A DNA stretch of 64,000 nucleotides, from positions 2,469,229-2,533,228 of the forward strand of contig NZ_NWTM01000001.1 in NCBI RefSeq assembly GCF_004137795.1. The letters run 5' to 3'. Shown here in pieces: positions 48,659-56,267 of the stretch. A program made the position numbers and the translations under genes. The notes under the pieces are model-generated. The model was not told the origin of the DNA. It saw only the letters and a program-made list of their open reading frames with translations, and searched no databases. The stretch comes from Pectobacterium zantedeschiae. Its GTDB lineage: Bacteria; Pseudomonadota; Gammaproteobacteria; Enterobacterales; Enterobacteriaceae. Position 1 is the stretch's first letter. Each line of letters starts with the position of its first letter.

Positions 48659-50812
48659 TTACTTTTCTACCACGTAACCGTACAGCCGTTTACTACCATC
48701 TTCTTCCGCCACGCTGTAAACCCCCTGCAATTCTGGTGAAAAACCGGGCAGCAGGTTAATTCCATCTTCCAGCGCCAGAAAATAGCGCTGTACCGCTCCG
48801 CCCCAGGTTTCACCCGGTACGACACACAGCACGCCAGGGGGATATGGCAATGCCCCTTCTGCCGCGATACGTCCTTCCGCTTCAACGATGGGAACCAGTT
48901 CAATATTCCCACGCACAAACTCTCTGTTAGCATCCTGCGGCAACATCACCACGGACGGAAACTCAGTTTTGCGGAACATCGCTTTTTGCAGATCTTTCAC
49001 GTTGTGCTGGGCGTAAAAATCATGCATTTCCTGACACAAGCGACGCAGTCGATAACCGCGGTAGCGCTCTTTGTATTTCTGATACAAGCTGGGCAGCACT
49101 TCGCTCAGCGGCGCATCGCGAGCGATCAGCGTTTCAAAATGAACCAGCGCATTCACCAGTTCCTGCATTTTGGCACCGTCTTCCGCTGGCGTTAACAGGA
49201 ACAGGATCGAGTTCATGTCGCATTTTTCAGGGATGATACCGTGCTCACGCAGATAGTTAGCCAGGATCGTCGCCGGAATACCAAATTCAGTGTAATCACC
49301 GCTAATCGCATCAATACCCGGCGTAGTCAGCAGTAACTTACAAGGATCGATAAAGTACTGATCCTCCGCATACCCTTCGAACGCGTGCCATTTCTCGCCC
49401 GGTTCAAAGTTGAAGAAACGCACGTCCTGCGCGATCGTCTCCGTATCGTGATCCTGCCAGAGCGCCCCGCCCACGGTTACAGGCACGAACGGCTTGATGA
49501 GCGAGCAGCGCGTCAATAATTGCTTACGTGCCTCAATACCTAGCTTCACGCAGTCCATCCACATACGACGCCCGCTCGCTCCTTCGTGCATTTTGGCATT
49601 GACGTCTAGCGCGGCGAACAGCGGGTAAAACGGACTGGTTGAGGCATGCAGCATAAAGGCGTTATTCAGCTGTTTATGGTTACAAAAACGGCGCTGACCT
49701 TTGATGTGCGTATCTTTTTTGTGGATCTGCGAGGTCTGAGAGAAGCCCGCCTGCTGCTTATGCACCGACTGGGTGACGAAGATACCCGGATCGTTTTCAT
49801 TCAGATCCAGCAACAGCGGCGAGCACTGCTCCATCATCGGAATGAACTGCTCATAGCCGACCCAGGCGGAATCAAACAGAATGTAGTCACACAGGTGCCC
49901 AATGCTATCGACGACCTGACGCGCGTTATAAATCGTGCCGTCATAGGTGCCAAGCTGGATGACGGCCAGACGGAACGGGCGCGGCTCGTTGGCGCGTTCC
50001 GGCGCAACTTCCGCAATCAGCTTACGCAGATAGGCTTCATCGAAACAGTGTGCATCCACGCCGCCGATAAAGCCGAACGGATTACGCACAGTTTCCAGAT
50101 AAACTGGCGTCGCGCCCGCCTGAATCAGCGCACCGTGATGGTTGGACTTATGGTTATTACGGTCAAACAGCACAAGATCGCCGCGCGCCAGCAGCGCATT
50201 CGTCACCACTTTGTTCGCCGAAGAGGTGCCATTCAACACGAAATAGGTCTTATCGGCGTTAAACACGCGCGCTGCGTGCTTCTGCGCCTTCTTCGCCGCC
50301 CCTTCATGGATCAGCAAATCGCCCAGTTTGACGTCGGCATTACAGATGTCAGACCGAAAAACGTTCTCACCGTAAAATTCAAAAAACTGACGCCCCGCCG
50401 GATGCTTACGGAAGAACTGACCGCCCTGATGCCCCGGGCAGGCAAACGTCGTGTTTTTCATTTTGACGTACTTGGTCAGCGTATCGAAAAACGGCGGCAG
50501 CAGCGCATCCTGATAGCCTTTCGCCGCACGTTCCAGCACGCTGGCATGCTCACCTTCATCATCGAGAATCAGCCATTCGCTGCCCGCAGGCAGAACATCT
50601 GACTCTTTATCTTCATCAGGCTCTTCGACAAACGCCGGGATAGTAAAACCGGTGTGCTGCAATATCGACAGGATACCGCTACGGGCTTCCTCAATAGAGA
50701 CGACGACCGCCGCCACATCAGTGAAGTCAGTCTGACTCAACGCGACAATCTCGCGCGTTGTGATTAAACGGGTGGCAACCGCTGCATTCGCCGCAATTTT
50801 TAACTGTTTCAT
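48659..50812 (-). CDS. speC: Constitutive ornithine decarboxylase
   Basis: A 717-residue fold-type I PLP decarboxylase that makes putrescine. The N-terminal wing resembles SpeC (TDFTDVAAVVVS) more than inducible SpeF. The PLP Lys lies in QSVHKQQAGFSQTSQIHKK. The FACPGHQGGQFFRKHPAG and TSPFYPLFAALDVNAKMHEG segments are intact. E. coli SpeC is 711 residues. There is no potE antiporter beside it, which also fits SpeC rather than SpeF. Confidence 0.94.
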   Translation of the reverse strand: MKQLKIAANAAVATRLITTREIVALSQTDFTDVAAVVVSIEEARSGILSILQHTGFTIPAFVEEPDEDKESDVLPAGSEWLILDDEGEHASVLERAAKGYQDALLPPFFDTLTKYVKMKNTTFACPGHQGGQFFRKHPAGRQFFEFYGENVFRSDICNADVKLGDLLIHEGAAKKAQKHAARVFNADKTYFVLNGTSSANKVVTNALLARGDLVLFDRNNHKSNHHGALIQAGATPVYLETVRNPFGFIGGVDAHCFDEAYLRKLIAEVAPERANEPRPFRLAVIQLGTYDGTIYNARQVVDSIGHLCDYILFDSAWVGYEQFIPMMEQCSPLLLDLNENDPGIFVTQSVHKQQAGFSQTSQIHKKDTHIKGQRRFCNHKQLNNAFMLHASTSPFYPLFAALDVNAKMHEGASGRRMWMDCVKLGIEARKQLLTRCSLIKPFVPVTVGGALWQDHDTETIAQDVRFFNFEPGEKWHAFEGYAEDQYFIDPCKLLLTTPGIDAISGDYTEFGIPATILANYLREHGIIPEKCDMNSILFLLTPAEDGAKMQELVNALVHFETLIARDAPLSEVLPSLYQKYKERYRGYRLRRLCQEMHDFYAQHNVKDLQKAMFRKTEFPSVVMLPQDANREFVRGNIELVPIVEAEGRIAAEGALPYPPGVLCVVPGETWGGAVQRYFLALEDGINLLPGFSPELQGVYSVAEEDGSKRLYGYVVEK

Positions 50813-51451
50813 GTAACCAAACCCAAACGGTTAAGGGTAAGTGTACGTGCCTAGAAGACACCGTTCAGGGATAACAATCCCGACCAATCACAATGCCAAT
50901 CAATAACGACAAGCGTATGATCCCTACAGGTAAACTGTAGGCTAAGAATGGAAAAACTGGAGCCAGCACCATCCGATAGACATCAGTAAAAGCAGAGCAG
51001 CACTCTATTTTTACTCATGCCTAACAGCGAGCGAACGAACGCCTCACCGCATGGTGAAGGAGGATAATCGACAGGAAGAAAAGTAAATCGTGCAGCGATG
51101 GGAAGAAGAAACGCGCAGTGACGTCATCAGCGAGCTGGCACGAGCATTCTGCACCATGAGCAATGAATCTGACATATCGGCGATCCTCTTTTAGCTATAC
51201 GCTAACTACGCTTAAAGGGGCGTTCAGGTGAACGAGACGTTAAAAACCGCGCAATAGTGGCATTATTCTTCATCAAATTCAACAATCCAGCCCGTACACA
51301 AGGCGGTAAAAAGTGCAACGAAACATGCCGAACGTATACGGGAAGAAGCATGAGTGCGCTAAGCATGCTGAAAGGATCGCCAGGAATCGGCTAGCAAATA
51401 ATACAATTGCCTGAAAATAGCGCAGGCTCTCCGCTTTGTGACAGAAACCCG
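50813..51451. other. 638-bp non-coding region upstream of speC and tRNA-Phe
   Basis: No gene of normal length. It must carry the speC promoter. A 14-codon open frame at 51351-51395 has a GGAAGAAGC site before its ATG but no other support. Frames crossing into the tRNA are not credible. Confidence 0.5.
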
Positions 51452-51480
51452 TTGACGCCACGCAGCCAATACGGTTTAAT
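51452..51480 (+). promoter_or_regulatory. Promoter of tRNA-Phe
   Basis: TTGACG (51452-51457), 17-base spacer, TTTAAT (51475-51480), GC-rich discriminator GCGCCCC before the tRNA: a strong stable-RNA promoter. Confidence 0.8.
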
Positions 51481-51490
51481 GCGCCCCGTT

Positions 51491-51566
51491 GCCCGGATAG
51501 CTCAGTCGGTAGAGCAGAGGATTGAAAATCCTCGTGTCCTTGGTTCGATTCCGAGTCCGGGCACCA
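51491..51566 (+). tRNA. tRNA-Phe (GAA)
   Basis: A 76-nt cloverleaf with acceptor GCCCGGA/TCCGGGC, anticodon stem GAGGA/TCCTC, loop TTGAAAA with anticodon GAA, T-arm GGTTCGATTCC, and encoded CCA. Phe tRNA genes (pheV/pheU type) are well-known integration sites for genomic islands in enterobacteria, including Pectobacterium. Confidence 0.98.
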
Positions 51567-51577
51567 CTTATTTAAAG

Positions 51578-51602
51578 AAACCAGCCTAACGGCTGGTTTT
51601 TT
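51578..51602 (+). terminator. Rho-independent terminator after tRNA-Phe
   Basis: AAACCAGCC, loop TAAC, GGCTGGTTT and a T-run; 11 bases after the tRNA. Confidence 0.9.
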
Positions 51603-51648
51603 GCTTTTGGGAGATTCGAACTCTCCATCGAACACCATTCGATTATTC

Positions 51649-51731
51649 GCCGCAAGCGGCTCACCCTTTCAGGGCCAGCGCGACAAGCGCACTGCTCAAC
51701 GCCTCCGGCGTTTGTCCGAGTCCGGCACTAC
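51649..51731. repeat. Mini-hairpin mosaic ending in a degenerate copy of the tRNA-Phe 3' end
   Basis: Four short palindromes in a row: GCCGCAAGCGGC (51649), CCCTTTCAGGG (51664), GCGC-N5-GCGC (51678) and AACGCCTCCGGCGTT (51698). They are followed by TCCGAGTCCGGCACTAC (51715-51731), which repeats the tRNA-Phe 3' end TCCGAGTCCGGGCACCAC with one deletion and one change. Possible attachment-site scar. Confidence 0.6.
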
Positions 51732-51881
51732 CTTTCCTTTTTTAGGCCGCCTCATCCGAACGTATAAAGATTGCCCTTCACTGACCGATATCTTTATTGT
51801 TTTGATGAGAAGTGATGCCCGATACGGGTCCACAGTATTCATCCAACGCTTTAAAAAATAGTGCCAGAAGGAAATTCAGGT

Positions 51882-52625
51882 ATGATCAACCAGGTTGGAA
51901 CCCCCTATAGCACCAGCACACAGGCCGCAGATACCCAGCGCACGGCCCCCCAGTCAGCCACTGCGGATAGCGTAACCGTAAACGCCGACAGCCAGACCAA
52001 ACAAGAGGTGGTGTTTTCCTCTCTGGCGCAGCAATTAAGCGACAGCGCAAGCCGCGCAGATGCCGAGTATGCGAGCCTCAGCAGAAAAGAACTCGGTGAA
52101 AAAGCCACCACGCTGCTCAAAAAAATCACCGGGTCAGATTATGACGCTAACCGGGCGATCAATAACGCTGAAGTGCCCAATTCTTCCGATCCTGAACGTT
52201 TGGGTAGGGCAGCAGACGCCACAAAATTTGTTAATGGTTCCGGAAAGAATCCGTTTGCCAGTCTTTCACGCGATCAGCTTGCTTTAATTACCTATGACGA
52301 CAGTGGACTCTATACCACCAACGAAAGAAGAGCAGCATGGGAAGAGTCATACGATCAAGAATATGCATGGCGCAAAGAGGTGGTCGCCAAAGCGATGGCG
52401 GAATATAACAGCAGCGGGAAACTGACCGGTTTCTTTAGCGAGGTGCTGGACCACTATAAAACACTACCGGATATCGAGCAGGCACAATATCCAGAGAACT
52501 ATGAAGCGAAATTGCAGAAATGGATTGATCTCGATTACAACTACTTTACCAATACCGTAGAAGGTAAAGGATCGCCGAACGATATTCTCTCGCTGCAAGA
52601 AAGCCTGAACATATTGCAACAATAG
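51882..52625 (+). CDS. Hypothetical soluble protein
   Basis: A 247-residue protein I do not recognise. No signal peptide or membrane helix. Residues 1-45 are rich in Ser, Thr, Gln and Ala (STSTQAADTQRTAPQSATADS). The rest is charged and helical, with segments LSRDQLALITYDDSG and AWEESYDQEYAWRKEVVAKAM. Start at ATG 51882 with AAGGA nine bases before; a GTG at 51861 is in frame but weaker. A low-complexity N-terminus of this kind also occurs in secreted effectors, but nothing here proves secretion. It stands alone directly downstream of tRNA-Phe. Confidence 0.75.
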   Translation: MINQVGTPYSTSTQAADTQRTAPQSATADSVTVNADSQTKQEVVFSSLAQQLSDSASRADAEYASLSRKELGEKATTLLKKITGSDYDANRAINNAEVPNSSDPERLGRAADATKFVNGSGKNPFASLSRDQLALITYDDSGLYTTNERRAAWEESYDQEYAWRKEVVAKAMAEYNSSGKLTGFFSEVLDHYKTLPDIEQAQYPENYEAKLQKWIDLDYNYFTNTVEGKGSPNDILSLQESLNILQQ

Positions 52626-52803
52626 TCTGGACGATTCGCTGTTGAAGTTTGGTTATGTGGAAAAATATGCCGTTGTTGATTAAACCAACGGCATTGCCGC
52701 TATATAGCCATAAGATTGATGTCATCGCAAAAACATTCAGGTTTTGAACCCCGATAAAAATGACGCATCGTTACGTTATGATAATGACAATGATGAAATG
52801 CAA

Positions 52804-53037
52804 TTAACTCAGTAACGTTACCCAGCCACTGGGGACATCAGTAAAAAACGTGGCTTCCTGTGTGGCCGTCCGTGTGCCAACAATAACGTACTGACTAAGC
52901 GCCGGGTTAACGTTGGTTAAAATGTAGTACGGCTTGCGCCCGAACATATTCCCTTGATTTGGCTGCTGTGTGCCCACGCTACCATCGAGGTTGAATTCAA
53001 AATACAGGGCATTCTGCGGTGCAGTGTAAGTATCCCA
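52804..53037 (-). pseudogene. C-terminal remnant of an unrecognised gene
   Basis: An open stretch of 77 codons without a usable start that ends in TAA, bounded upstream by an in-frame TAG (53038-53040). The peptide looks like real protein (QNALYFEFNLDGSVGTQQPN, RKPYYILTNVNPALSQYVIV, TFFTDVPSGWVTLL). DNA further upstream on that strand shows no continuing frame before the AraC gene end at 53170. Family not recognised. The flanking 52626-52803 and 53041-53169 hold no other gene. Confidence 0.5.
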
Positions 53038-53169
53038 CTAAAATGAACCATCCATCTTTTGATGTTCACGAGCACGGTATCAATTTCAAATTGATAAACT
53101 CCCCACCAGCAACAACGATCGATACGATGACGCGTTCGCTTCCAGTACGATCTCTAACTCTGTTCCCTA

Positions 53170-54126
53170 TCAAACTTCCTCAGAAATCTGACTGGTTTCC
53201 CGCAGCGTTCCCGGTGCATGGCCCACGATGCGTTTAAATGCGCGGCTGAACGCCGCCAGCGATCCGTAACCCAGACGTAGCGCCACTGTTTCAATCGGCT
53301 GATGCTCATGACGGATGTACTGGACAGCCAGACGCATGCGCAGCTCGCTGAGATATTTTACGGGCGTGGTTCCGGTTGCGGAGAGAAAGCGTTCGGCAAA
53401 AACGGAACGGGAAGTGCCCGCTTCTTTTGCCAGCTCCGCAACGCTCCAATTGACGCCCGGATTCTGATGCATCGCGTAAATCGCCCGGCTTAGCCTCGGG
53501 TCGCGCAGTACCTGTACCCAGCCCGTTGCTTTACCGCAGCCTGCTTCAACCCATCCGCGCACGATGAGCGCAGCGACCACATCGGCCAGTCGCGCCAGAA
53601 TACCAGCGAAGCCCACCTGACGTGTCATCGACTCACGCTCCATAGCTACAAGAAGAGGATGAATTTCCGGCCAGGTCGACATCAAGCGGCTCACCATCAT
53701 GACTTCCGGCATCGCTTTAATCAGCGGCTGCATTCCACCCAGCTCAAAATCCATGCATCCGCTGAAGATTACCGTGTTCTCAGTGTCAGGGCAGGGTTTG
53801 CAATCAATCGCACAGACCGAATTGCAAATCGATTCGCTGGGAAAGGCAGATACTGGCGTAACGTCAGCCTTTTCATCAGAGAGCAGCGCATGCGAATTCC
53901 CGTTGGGGATAAACAGCGCATCCCCGCTTTTTAGCACAAACGTCGCACCACTCTCCATACGCAGCAGCGCCGTCCCCTGGCTGACAAAATGGAACTGCGC
54001 CTTGCCGGGCACATAGTGAAACGCCACACCAAACGGAGCATGGGTTTCAATTCGGCGATATATCACCCCAGAAAGACGCATCCGGCGCAGAAGTTCGCTG
54101 ATCAAATCGGGTGACTGAACGGTCAT
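53170..54126 (-). CDS. AraC family transcriptional regulator (cupin-type sensor)
   Basis: A 318-residue regulator. The N-terminal half is an AraC_N/cupin_6-like domain (LSGVIYRRIETHAPFGVAFHYVPGKAQFHFV, split as LSGVIYRRIE and FHYVPGKAQFHFV). Two HTH motifs follow (WSVAELAKEAGTSRSVFAERF, IETVALRLGYGSLAAFSRAFKR). ATG at 54126. Divergent from the MFS exporter, 115 bases away, so it likely controls that gene. Confidence 0.9.
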   Translation of the reverse strand: MTVQSPDLISELLRRMRLSGVIYRRIETHAPFGVAFHYVPGKAQFHFVSQGTALLRMESGATFVLKSGDALFIPNGNSHALLSDEKADVTPVSAFPSESICNSVCAIDCKPCPDTENTVIFSGCMDFELGGMQPLIKAMPEVMMVSRLMSTWPEIHPLLVAMERESMTRQVGFAGILARLADVVAALIVRGWVEAGCGKATGWVQVLRDPRLSRAIYAMHQNPGVNWSVAELAKEAGTSRSVFAERFLSATGTTPVKYLSELRMRLAVQYIRHEHQPIETVALRLGYGSLAAFSRAFKRIVGHAPGTLRETSQISEEV

Positions 54127-54241
54127 GGCAACAACCCCGGACGAATAATCAATAAGTGAAGAGTATATGTCATAGATCGTCCATGCGGAACGCTTTATGC
54201 TTCGTGACGGTTGTCACATTTTTCTAACGAGAGAGCAACAG

Positions 54242-55429
54242 ATGAATTCATGTATAGCGGCAAGTGAGGCCATCTCGCCCGCAAAACCCGCCTGGCGAGC
54301 CGTTTATTCACTGGGGCTGGGGGTATTTGGCCTGATTACGGCTGAGTTTTTACCGGCCAGTTTACTAACGCCGATGGCAGCAAGCTTAGGCGTGACGGAA
54401 GGCATGGCAGGCCAAGCGGTGACTGCGACGGCGCTGATTGCATTGGTGACCGGATTGCTTATCACTCCGGCGACCAAAAGTATCGACCGCCGTTGGGTGT
54501 TGATGTTTTTCTCGGTGCTGCAAATCATCTCCAGCTTACTGGTAGCCTTTGCCCCCAATCTGCATGTGTTGCTATTCGGGCGTTTACTGCTGGGGATTGC
54601 CATTGGTGGATTCTGGGCCATGTCCACCGCCACGGCGATGCGTCTTGTGCCTAAGGATAAAGTACCGAAAGCACTGGCGGTGATCTTCTCCAGCGTCTCG
54701 ATTGCTACCGTCGTTGCCGCGCCGCTTGGCAGCTATCTGGGGAGTTTGATCGGCTGGCGAAACGTCTTTATCCTCTGCATTCTACCGAGCATTGTGGCGC
54801 TGTTTTGGCAGTTATGGGTATTACCATCAATGAAACCGGAGAGCAGCGGTAGCCTGGGAACACTGCTTCGCGTGCTGCGCCGTCCGGGCATGATCGGTGG
54901 ATTGCTGGCAACCGTGCTGATCTTTAGCGGACATTTCGCTTTCTTTACCTACCTGCGGCCGTTTCTGGAAACTGTCGGGCAGGCAAGCGTCGAAAGCATT
55001 TCCTTAATTTTGCTCGGCTTTGGCCTCGCCAATTTTGTTGGTACCTCGATTGCCGGTTATCTACTGGCGCGAAACTTACGCTTGACGCTGGCACTGGTGC
55101 CCTTTGTGATGGGCGTACTGGCTCTGACCATGGTGGCCTTTGGACATCTGCCGATGTTGGACGGTTTACTGGTGGCAATGTGGGGATTTGCGTTTGGTCT
55201 GGTTCCTGTGGGCTGGTCAACCTGGCTTGCGACCACCGTACCGGACGAAGCTGAAAGCGCAGGCGGTTTACTGGTGGCATCGATCCAGTTTGCCATCGGT
55301 GCTGGCGCCGCAGGTGGCGGGGTGATATTTGACCTCAACGGGGCCAGTGGCGTATTTGCTGGCAGCGGATTATTGCTGGTATCAGCAATGGTGATTGTTT
55401 TTGCGGGCGTGCGAGTTCGGACGCAATAA
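54242..55429 (+). CDS. MFS exporter of the NepI (purine ribonucleoside efflux) type
   Basis: A 395-residue DHA1-like transporter with twelve helices. It aligns along its length with E. coli NepI as I recall it: EFLPASLLTPMAASLGVTEGMAGQ, GLLLGIAIGGFWAMS, APLGSYLGSLIGWRNVF, LVPVGWSTW. ATG at 54242 has GAGAGCAACAG upstream; an in-frame ATG at 54197 would add a polar leader. Substrate in this organism not known; nucleosides or sugars are possible. Regulated probably by the divergent AraC protein. Confidence 0.85.
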   Translation: MNSCIAASEAISPAKPAWRAVYSLGLGVFGLITAEFLPASLLTPMAASLGVTEGMAGQAVTATALIALVTGLLITPATKSIDRRWVLMFFSVLQIISSLLVAFAPNLHVLLFGRLLLGIAIGGFWAMSTATAMRLVPKDKVPKALAVIFSSVSIATVVAAPLGSYLGSLIGWRNVFILCILPSIVALFWQLWVLPSMKPESSGSLGTLLRVLRRPGMIGGLLATVLIFSGHFAFFTYLRPFLETVGQASVESISLILLGFGLANFVGTSIAGYLLARNLRLTLALVPFVMGVLALTMVAFGHLPMLDGLLVAMWGFAFGLVPVGWSTWLATTVPDEAESAGGLLVASIQFAIGAGAAGGGVIFDLNGASGVFAGSGLLLVSAMVIVFAGVRVRTQ

Positions 55430-55487
55430 AACGGTATGACACACCCGAGCGTGGGTGTGGTATCTGTCACTTACCCGTTATAACGTC

Positions 55488-55604
55488 ATGACCTATGACT
55501 ACGATTTGCTGAATCCACTAAGCGAAGAACCGACAGTCATCACCGCGCAGGAGCAAGCAGGCACAGAGTTGAAGAAACAGCTGCTTGATATAGCTACGGC
55601 CTAA
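55488..55604 (+). other. 38-codon open frame, possible gene remnant
   Basis: MTYDYDLLNPLSEEPTVITA begins a short frame (55488-55604) that ends in TAA just before a terminator hairpin. The frame remains open for about 15 codons further upstream. No ribosome-binding site. It could be the tail of a lost gene or chance. Not recognised. Confidence 0.2.
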
Positions 55605-55610
55605 AAGAAT

Positions 55611-55641
55611 AAAAGCCCTGACTGTGTTAGCCAGGGCTTTT
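55611..55641 (+). terminator. Rho-independent terminator
   Basis: AAAAGCCCTG, loop of 11 bases, CAGGGCTTTT. It lies about 180 bases after the MFS stop and immediately follows the short frame at 55488. Confidence 0.8.
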
Positions 55642-55866
55642 AAGGTACTACAGACTTAATGTTTAACATTCATTGACTTAATAACGTCTTACTACTATTG
55701 GTACTGCCTCAAATGTACACGTGTATCACAGATAATATTGGGTACTAAAAAAATAGCTAAACCTCCCATATATTTACTGGTTTACCCCCGACCAACCTTA
55801 CCAGACATGCAAAGGTATGGCAGATTAACGGGTACATCCCCCATCGCGATATAGACTCTTTGATGC

Positions 55867-56114
55867 GTGGCCTTACTCTCGTTGCGACATTTTACGAATG
55901 ACTCAATCAACACCCAATCGCAAACAATAAAAACTAAATCATGGCCTTACATCATCGCGCTTTCGTCCCCTTTTGCGATTGTAGATACTGACTACGTGGC
56001 CTTAAGCATCATCAAGTGAGAATATTAACTTTTCTCAACATCGATTACCCATACAAAAATACTTCGTGGCCTTTATCGCAAAATAACTTATTAAAGAACA
56101 TGTTCGTTGTCTTT
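55867..56114. repeat. Degenerate repeat of GTGGCCTTA in an AT-rich gap
   Basis: GTGGCCTTA (55867), ATGGCCTTA (55941), GTGGCCTTA (55996), GTGGCCTTT (56066) and a weaker GTTGTCTTT (56106), all in the same orientation, 74, 55, 70 and 40 bases apart. Copies 1 and 3 also share GCGAT 21 bases upstream. The 55642-56267 gap otherwise contains no gene. Confidence 0.5.
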
Positions 56115-56179
56115 AATATAACAGCAAACTTAAAATAGTCGCCGTTAATAACCAATTTACGGATTTTAAAAACAGTGTC

Positions 56180-56217
56180 AATACTGTTATTAATAACATG
56201 TTTTTAATAACAGTATT
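56180..56217. repeat. 14-bp inverted repeat, AT-rich
   Basis: AATACTGTTATTAA (56180-56193) with its exact complement at 56204-56217, loop of 10 bases. It lies 51 bases beyond the methyltransferase stop. Without a T-run on either strand it is either a weak terminator or a protein-binding dyad. Confidence 0.6.
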
Positions 56218-56267
56218 CATGAGGGAGTGGATAATGAAAACGTAAGAAAACAGGTCACTTACGCCAT

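Noticed and set aside
49646..50602. 318-codon plus-strand frame opposite speC.
   Set aside because: Antisense to a highly conserved enzyme; Arg-rich composition is typical of a reverse-frame artefact.
51349..51395. 14-codon open frame MSALSMLKGSPGIG with a fair ribosome-binding site before tRNA-Phe, as a leader peptide.
   Set aside because: It precedes a tRNA with its own promoter, not a protein gene on that strand, and has no other support.
51407..51589. Open reading frame across the tRNA-Phe gene on the plus strand, and another on the minus strand at 51279-51638.
   Set aside because: Both translate the tRNA and its terminator; no ribosome-binding site or family resemblance.
51610..51630. 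GGAGA-GTTCGAA-TCTCC on the minus strand as a remnant tRNA T-arm.
   Set aside because: The loop is offset by one from the standard T-loop and no other tRNA parts flank it; it may be chance.
51840..51930. HrpL-type (GGAACC to CCACNNA) promoter before the unknown protein at 51882.
   Set aside because: GGAACC occurs at 51897 inside the coding region and no CCAC element lies at the required distance.
55867..56114. Possible CRISPR array from the repeated GTGGCCTTA motif.
   Set aside because: Repeats are too short, degenerate and irregularly spaced, and no cas gene is in the window.
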